Source: Bacteroidota bacterium (GTDB lineage: Bacteria; Bacteroidota; Bacteroidia; Flavobacteriales; Weeksellaceae). Taken from it: 64,000 bases of DNA. This document shows, in pieces, positions 59,455 through 64,000 of this stretch (the stretch's first letter is position 1; each line of letters begins with the position of its first letter). The DNA lies in the NCBI GenBank assembly GCA_023461035.1, contig JAEWOD010000016.1, forward strand, positions 62,001 to 126,000, given 5' to 3'. The notes under the pieces are model-generated. The model was not told the DNA's origin. It worked only from the letters and a program-made list of their open reading frames with translations, and ran no database searches. Made by a program: the position numbers and the translations under genes.

Positions 59455-60246
59455 TTACAAATCCTGTGCTTCAGAAATTAATTCTGCCAGATCTTTAATC
59501 AGAACTTCTGTTTCTTTGTTTTTGTTTTTCACTCCATCGGTCATCATGGTATTGCAAAACGGACATCCGGTTGCGATGATTTCGGGTTGGGTTTCGAGTG
59601 CTTCTTCGGTACGTTCGATGTTGATGTCTTTGTTGCCTTTTTCGGGTTCTTTGAACATCTGTGCTCCTCCGGCACCGCAACAAAGTCCGCGGGTGCGACA
59701 ACGCTTCATTTCGACCAATTCGGCATCTAATTTTTCAATCAAAACCCGCGGTGCTTCGTAGATATTATTTCCTCTTCCCAGATAACAAGGGTCATGAAAT
59801 GTGATGCGTCTTCCTTTAAAAGGTTGGCTTCCTTCTATGGTCAGTTTTCCTTCGTTGATCAGTTTCTGTAAATATTGCGAATGATGAAGGACTTCATAAT
59901 TTCCGCCTAAAGACGGATATTCGTTTTTCAAGGTATTGAAACAATGCGGACAAGTCGTTACAATGGTTTTGATTTCATAGGCATTCAGGACTTCTATGTT
60001 CATCATGGCCTGCATCTGGAAGGCGAATTCATTTCCGGCGCGTTTGGCGGGATCGCCCGTACAGCCTTCTTCTGTTCCCAAAACAGCGAATTCAATCCCG
60101 ACTTTATTGAGGATTTTCACAAATGCTCTTGTGATTTTTTTGGCTCTGTCATCAAAACTACCGGCACATCCTACCCAAAATAAAACTTCGGGTTGGCGGC
60201 CCTCCGCCATGTATTGCGCCATCGTTTTTACCTGTAAATCTGCCAT
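59455..60246 (-). CDS. CCG-domain Fe-S protein (heterodisulfide reductase subunit B-like)
   Basis: 263 residues from ATG 60246; a TACTTTTG box 15 nt upstream rules out the longer frame. Seen: two cysteine-rich CCG blocks, the first with VGCAGSFDDRA, EEGCTGDP and TTCPHCFNTL, the second with HDPCYLGRGNN, LCCGAGGAQMF and TGCPFCNTMM. Known: such domains hold noncubane 4Fe-4S clusters that take part in disulfide or quinone-linked electron transfer. It probably partners the membrane Fe-S protein at 60.9-62.3 kb. Confidence 0.92.
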   Translation of the reverse strand: MADLQVKTMAQYMAEGRQPEVLFWVGCAGSFDDRAKKITRAFVKILNKVGIEFAVLGTEEGCTGDPAKRAGNEFAFQMQAMMNIEVLNAYEIKTIVTTCPHCFNTLKNEYPSLGGNYEVLHHSQYLQKLINEGKLTIEGSQPFKGRRITFHDPCYLGRGNNIYEAPRVLIEKLDAELVEMKRCRTRGLCCGAGGAQMFKEPEKGNKDINIERTEEALETQPEIIATGCPFCNTMMTDGVKNKNKETEVLIKDLAELISEAQDL

Positions 60247-60261
60247 GTAAAAAGTTTGAAC

Positions 60262-60269
60262 CAAAAGTA
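60262..60269 (-). promoter_or_regulatory. -7 box TACTTTTG for the CCG-domain gene
   Basis: An exact TAnnTTTG match on the minus strand, 15 nt before ATG 60246. It decides the start. Confidence 0.6.
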
Positions 60270-60371
60270 TGAAAATTTCTAAATTATTGACGATTTGAAG
60301 ATGCCAATAAACCATCAATTCTCAATCTAACTGAAATTTGGAAATAATATAAATAAGAAAAGGGTCAGGGA

Positions 60372-60818
60372 CTACAAACCGGAATCGTCATCAAAAACTT
60401 CGATGGTGACTTCTCTTTCGATCAGATCTGTAAATTTTCCCTTGTATCGGGTTGCTTTTACCAAATGGTTGTCGATCCAGTGATAATTCCCGCCCCTTGG
60501 TTTCCCGAAAAGGATTCCATGGTATTTGAATCCGTGCCTTTTCAACCAGATTTCGGTATATTCTCTGTGGGCTTCTGTTCGGGAAGTAAAAAAGAAGATG
60601 ATGTGTCCCTCATCATACCATTTGTTGAGCGTAACCAAAGCGTCGGGATAGAGTTCTGCCGTCAGCATCCGTTCCGGCTCCTCGTTTGGAATATCATCGC
60701 AGATGGTGCCGTCTATGTCTATGAGATAATTTTTAATGCCTTCAGGTAAAACCGGGCTTATATGTTCACCATTTTCCAGTTTTTCCTGTAATAATTTTTT
60801 AACTTCTTCTTGGTTCAT
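60372..60818 (-). CDS. HAD-superfamily phosphatase-like protein
   Basis: 148 residues. Seen: YLIDIDGTICDDI (31-43) with the nucleophile and acid-base aspartates D34 and D36, FFFTSRTEAHREY with the motif II Ser/Thr, GILFGKPRGGNYHWIDNH with the lysine, and a C-terminal FDDDSG. The small cap and length fit nucleotidase- or phosphatase-like HAD proteins; the substrate is unknown. It lies between the two Fe-S protein genes, transcribed the same way, with a TACTTTTG box at 60849-60856. Confidence 0.87.
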   Translation of the reverse strand: MNQEEVKKLLQEKLENGEHISPVLPEGIKNYLIDIDGTICDDIPNEEPERMLTAELYPDALVTLNKWYDEGHIIFFFTSRTEAHREYTEIWLKRHGFKYHGILFGKPRGGNYHWIDNHLVKATRYKGKFTDLIEREVTIEVFDDDSGL

Positions 60819-60848
60819 TTCCTAAAGGTTAGAATTTCAATTATGCTA

Positions 60849-60856
60849 CAAAAGTA
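60849..60856 (-). promoter_or_regulatory. -7 box TACTTTTG for the HAD gene
   Basis: An exact TAnnTTTG match on the minus strand, 30 nt before ATG 60818. Confidence 0.55.
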
Positions 60857-60943
60857 ACAGATTGCCATCAAAAATCTTATAATTTAACTTGAATTATTTA
60901 AAATTTTGTATGCAAATTAGATTTTGATTGAAAATTCGGCAAT

Positions 60944-62272
60944 TTAATCATTTGCCCAATTCAGACGATCCTGCTGATTGAACTGCCAGGGTGCGCTATT
61001 GTTTTCGATGTTGGACATCATCAGATTTAATTCCTGTGGTGCTGCGGATTGTTCCATCACCAAATACCTTCTCAAATCGATGATAATCGAAAGCGGATCG
61101 ATGTTAATCGGGCAGGCCTGTGTACAAGCATTACAAGTAGTACACGCCCAAAGTTCTTCGGCAGAAATATAATCGTTTACCAAGGTTTTCCCATCGTCCT
61201 CCCATTTTCCTTTTTCGTCGATGATTTTGCTTACATCTTCCAATCTATCACGGGTGTCCATCATGATTTTACGCGGTGACAATTTTTTCCCGGTGATGTT
61301 TGCAGGACATTCTGAAGTACAACGCCCGCATTCCGTACAAGTATAAGCATTCAGCAATTGGACGGCATTCAAATCAAAAATATCTTTTGCTCCGAAAGTT
61401 TCGGGTGCTGCAACTTCTGTTCCTTCAGCCGGAGCTGCAAACGGATCAGCATTGGGATCCATCATGAGTTTCACTTCATTGGTTACCGATTGTAAATTGT
61501 TAAATTCACCTTTTGGAACCAATTTGGAGAAATAGGTATTGGGAAATGCCAAAATGATATGTAAATGTTTTGAGTAATACAAATAATTAAGAAAAAACAA
61601 AATCCCTACGATGTGAAACCACCAGCAAATTCTTTCGACTAAAATCAGTGTAGATTCGCTCAAACCACTTAAAAAAGGTTCGGTCAGCCAACCACTTATA
61701 AAAAAACTACCCGTTTGGGAATAATGATCTGCGCCCATTTTTTGCAAAGCTGTATCGGCACCGTTCATCGTCAGCAAAGCCACCATAAAGGCAACTTCCA
61801 TATACAAAATATAGTTAGCATCGCTTTTGGGCCAACCTTTCATCTCAGGATTCATGAAACGTTTCACATGGACAATGTTTCTTCTAATCAGGAAAATGAT
61901 ACAGGAAATCATGGTCAATAATGCGAGCACTTCAAAAAAGCCTATCATCCCTTTATAAAATCCTCCTAGAAATCCGAAAATACGGTGGGTTCCGAAAATC
62001 CCGTCGATAAGGATCTCCATGACTTCGATGTTGATCAATAAAAAACCGATGTAAACAAATCCATGCAAAATGGCAGGAATGGGACGAACACCCATTTTTC
62101 CTTGTCCGAGCGCTACCCGGAAAACTGTTTTCCAACGCTCAGCAGGACGGTCAAAACGGGTAATAGGTCTTCCCAATTTTATGTTCCGAATGAGTTTTTT
62201 GACATTCCGGCTGAAAAACCAAACCGCAATGATCAAAAGAATGACAAAAATGATGTTGTCTATGTACTGCAT
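60944..62272 (-). CDS. Membrane-anchored 4Fe-4S dicluster protein (HdrC/GlpC-like)
   Basis: 442 residues. Seen: about five N-terminal membrane segments (first at 5-20) with histidines in HGFVYIGF and WWFHIVGILFF that could hold heme or face quinone, then a soluble domain with two clusters: CTECGRCTSECP (C312, C315, C318, C322) and CTTCNACTQACP (C377, C380, C383, C387). It likely passes electrons between the quinone pool and the CCG-domain protein encoded 0.7 kb downstream. It follows the mlaD gene by 3 bp, so it is co-transcribed with it. Confidence 0.92.
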   Translation of the reverse strand: MQYIDNIIFVILLIIAVWFFSRNVKKLIRNIKLGRPITRFDRPAERWKTVFRVALGQGKMGVRPIPAILHGFVYIGFLLINIEVMEILIDGIFGTHRIFGFLGGFYKGMIGFFEVLALLTMISCIIFLIRRNIVHVKRFMNPEMKGWPKSDANYILYMEVAFMVALLTMNGADTALQKMGADHYSQTGSFFISGWLTEPFLSGLSESTLILVERICWWFHIVGILFFLNYLYYSKHLHIILAFPNTYFSKLVPKGEFNNLQSVTNEVKLMMDPNADPFAAPAEGTEVAAPETFGAKDIFDLNAVQLLNAYTCTECGRCTSECPANITGKKLSPRKIMMDTRDRLEDVSKIIDEKGKWEDDGKTLVNDYISAEELWACTTCNACTQACPINIDPLSIIIDLRRYLVMEQSAAPQELNLMMSNIENNSAPWQFNQQDRLNWAND

Positions 62273-62275
62273 AAA

Positions 62276-63235
62276 CTATTCTTCTTTGGGTGGCGCTTGC
62301 TTTTTGCCAAAGATAGAAAATTGTACGTATCGGTTGGGATTATCCTTTAAATCAGCCAAAAGTTCGTCAAGGGTTTTGGAAGTTCGGGTAAGGTTATCAT
62401 AGAGTTCACGATCGTTCATTATCGCTCCCAGAGTACCTTTGCTATTGTTAATGTTATCAAGAGTAGTATTTAACTTAATGGAAGCATCTTCAAAATTTTT
62501 AATAATTTTTTCTAATTCTAAATTATTGAATTTCGTAGCAACCGTTCCAAATTTATCCATGGTCTGCTGGGCAGAGGTCAAAGTTGCTTTTAATTGTTCG
62601 TTATTATTGGCAATCATTTTGTTCGCTTCATCAGAAGTTTGAGTCAATGACTGGGATGTATGTCCAAATGAAACCAAGGTAGCATCCAGACTTTTCAGCA
62701 CTTGTTTGAGCGTTTGACGGTTTTCTTCATCCAGCACTTTGTCCACACTTCCCATCGTAGAATTAAATGTCACCAATAGCGAATCCAATTTTTGTTTGGT
62801 CGGGCCTAATTCTTTTGAAAAAACATCTGTCAACGAAGATTTAACAGTTCCACGAAGCGTATCGCCGCTTTCAGCTTTTTGTCCTTTATAGTCCAATAAT
62901 AATCGAACTTCCGAACCGGACATGAGTCCCGGTTCATAAATTTCGGCTTCAGTATTCTTTGAAAAATCTAAATTGCGATCCAACTTGATGGTTACCACAA
63001 AATAAATAGGGGTTACATTATCTATAATCTGGATCTCGTCCACACGACCTATTCGCAATCCATTTACAGTAACGGGTTTTGATGGAGCTAAACCACTTAC
63101 GTTTTCATATTTGATATAATAAGTATTTCCTCCTGCAAATAGATTTTTTCCTTTTAAAAAATTATATAGAGCATAGAAAGCTACCAATGTAACAATCACG
63201 ACAAACCCCGTTTTCACTTCTTTTGTGATTCTCAT
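62276..63235 (-). CDS. MlaD family protein (MCE domain)
   Basis: 319 residues. Seen: one N-terminal membrane segment (about 9-27); an MCE domain (about 38-115) with YYIKYENVSGLAPSKPV and VNGLRIGRVDEI; then a long helical region with repeated SLTQTSDEANKMIANN-like coiled-coil sequence. Known: MCE proteins form hexameric rings that move phospholipids between the two membranes. No MlaE or MlaF genes are visible here. It is transcribed from a TAATTTTG box at 63253-63260 and followed at once by the Fe-S gene. Confidence 0.92.
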   Translation of the reverse strand: MRITKEVKTGFVVIVTLVAFYALYNFLKGKNLFAGGNTYYIKYENVSGLAPSKPVTVNGLRIGRVDEIQIIDNVTPIYFVVTIKLDRNLDFSKNTEAEIYEPGLMSGSEVRLLLDYKGQKAESGDTLRGTVKSSLTDVFSKELGPTKQKLDSLLVTFNSTMGSVDKVLDEENRQTLKQVLKSLDATLVSFGHTSQSLTQTSDEANKMIANNNEQLKATLTSAQQTMDKFGTVATKFNNLELEKIIKNFEDASIKLNTTLDNINNSKGTLGAIMNDRELYDNLTRTSKTLDELLADLKDNPNRYVQFSIFGKKQAPPKEE

Positions 63236-63252
63236 TTCTAAAAATTTTTCGC

Positions 63253-63260
63253 CAAAATTA
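63253..63260 (-). promoter_or_regulatory. -7 box TAATTTTG for mlaD and the Fe-S gene
   Basis: An exact TAnnTTTG match on the minus strand, 17 nt before ATG 63235. Confidence 0.55.
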
Positions 63261-63264
63261 CGGA

Positions 63265-64000
63265 TTATTTTTTGGCCGATTCTTCAATTAACTTTTCGCC
63301 GTCAAAAGTGACAATAATAGCCGACTTAAATCCTTTGTCTTGCACCAATGTCAAATCCTTTTGAGCTTCTTCATAGGTTTTGGTAGAACCATAGAAATAC
63401 AAATGCATGTTTCCTTTTTTGACTCTCAATACATTTTTTAATCCTCCGAATTTATTATCACGGTCACGGTATTTTTTGTTGGAGGCCAAAAACTGAATGC
63501 GATAGTTCTGACTACCCTGTAATTTTTCATTGTTTACAAATTCAGCCACAAAAGCATCATTAAAACCTTTTCGTTTTACATAAGCCAATAGTTCGTCGCG
63601 TTCAGAAGCCAAATTGGTATTACCATAATAATATTTGAAAACATCGCCGGACTGTACCACTTCCACTCCGGTCAAACCGTTTAACTGTTTGGCACTTGGT
63701 CCGTATTTGTTTTTGGAAACCAAAATCTGAATTTTAAAGGTTTTTCCTACAACCGGTTTCTCTACTTCTTTTGGCTTTTCTTCTTCATCACCCGTCACAC
63801 CGTTTTTGCGGTCATATTCTTTTTTGAATTTTTCAAAAGCGGTAAATAAACCCTCTGCCGCTTTTTGTTTTCCCTGTTCTGAACCCAGGAAGTTACCTTC
63901 ATCCTGATTGGAAATAAATCCGAGTTCGACTAAAACCGCCGGCGAAGCATTGGTACGTAAAACGTGAAAATTACTTTGTTTCACCCCACGGCTGGAACGG
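63265..64000 (-). CDS. N-acetylmuramoyl-L-alanine amidase, C-terminal part (partial)
   Basis: About 245 residues; the frame stays open to the right edge, so the true start is outside. Seen: the end of an Amidase_3 domain with RGVKQSNFHVLRTN and PAVLVELGFISNQDE, where the glutamate is the conserved catalytic-type residue; GLFTAFEKFKKEY; an acidic linker; then two similar SPOR-like repeats starting FKIQILVSKNKYGP and YRIQFLASNKKYRD, each ending in a GF-rich strand. It cleaves the peptide side chain from muramic acid during cell separation. It is upstream of mlaD on the same strand. Confidence 0.92.
   Translation of the reverse strand, partial: RSSRGVKQSNFHVLRTNASPAVLVELGFISNQDEGNFLGSEQGKQKAAEGLFTAFEKFKKEYDRKNGVTGDEEEKPKEVEKPVVGKTFKIQILVSKNKYGPSAKQLNGLTGVEVVQSGDVFKYYYGNTNLASERDELLAYVKRKGFNDAFVAEFVNNEKLQGSQNYRIQFLASNKKYRDRDNKFGGLKNVLRVKKGNMHLYFYGSTKTYEEAQKDLTLVQDKGFKSAIIVTFDGEKLIEESAKK

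Noticed and set aside
1..64000. tRNA, rRNA, prophage or complete insertion sequence
   Set aside because: I found no cloverleaf, rRNA segment, phage structural gene or transposase gene; only small non-coding repeat elements are present.

Overview
The window looks like chromosomal DNA of a member of the Bacteroidota, most likely class Flavobacteriia. The composition is AT-rich. Many genes are preceded by the Bacteroidota -7 box TAnnTTTG. The gene content also fits: a SusC-like TonB-dependent receptor, MenD, a two-component-propeller LytS/LytTR pair, KdnB next to KdsB, DUF3822-RsmD and MlaD next to a SPOR-type amidase. I cannot place it to genus from the sequence alone.

Positions 1 to about 19.9 kb are a surface-polysaccharide locus (capsule, O-antigen or exopolysaccharide). 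Most of it runs on the minus strand: a truncated WecA-like start at the window edge, at least nine GT2/GT4/GT-A-like glycosyltransferases, an EpsG-type polymerase, two left-handed-beta-helix acyltransferases, a polysaccharide deacetylase and a sugar formyltransferase. Single genes on the plus strand are set into it: a pyruvyltransferase, a SAM methyltransferase, a UDP-uronate epimerase and one GT2. A broken FkbM-type methyltransferase lies at 7.7-8.2 kb. The locus ends with an OafA-like acyltransferase and a small epimerase-like protein. No Wzx flippase or chain-length regulator is visible, so those are probably outside the window.

Positions 20 to 35 kb hold core metabolism and information genes: menD, an NlpC/P60 lipoprotein, a hemB-sigma factor-hypothetical operon, trmD, a lipoprotein, a second sigma factor with an anti-sigma-like beta-barrel fusion, an alkyltransferase-like protein, a second deacetylase/formyltransferase pair, an AddB-like nuclease, an SMR exporter, a Nudix hydrolase, mnmD and ilvE.

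Positions 36 to 50 kb hold a LytS/LytTR two-component pair, an EamA transporter, a metallo-beta-lactamase-fold hydrolase, a small MITE-like element upstream of an HTTM (vitamin-K-carboxylase-like) gene, rplS, a DUF2007 gene, a YqeY-like gene, a TonB receptor plus phytase pair, an RlpA-like protein and rsmD/DUF3822. Positions 51 to 64 kb hold a DUF4349 lipoprotein, kdsB-kdnB, a LolA-like protein, a four-helix-bundle gene inside an inverted repeat, dGTPase, a lemA-TPM-TPM operon, a heterodisulfide-reductase-like Fe-S pair, mlaD and the C-terminal part of an amidase with SPOR-like repeats.

The most unusual signals are non-coding. Four genes have GAGTT-rich low-complexity tails that begin exactly at the TGA stop codon. 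Four palindromes are spaced about 31 bp apart. Several genes have a -7 box only 3-4 nt before the ATG, which suggests leaderless mRNAs. A perfect inverted repeat overlaps the likely promoter of the TonB receptor.
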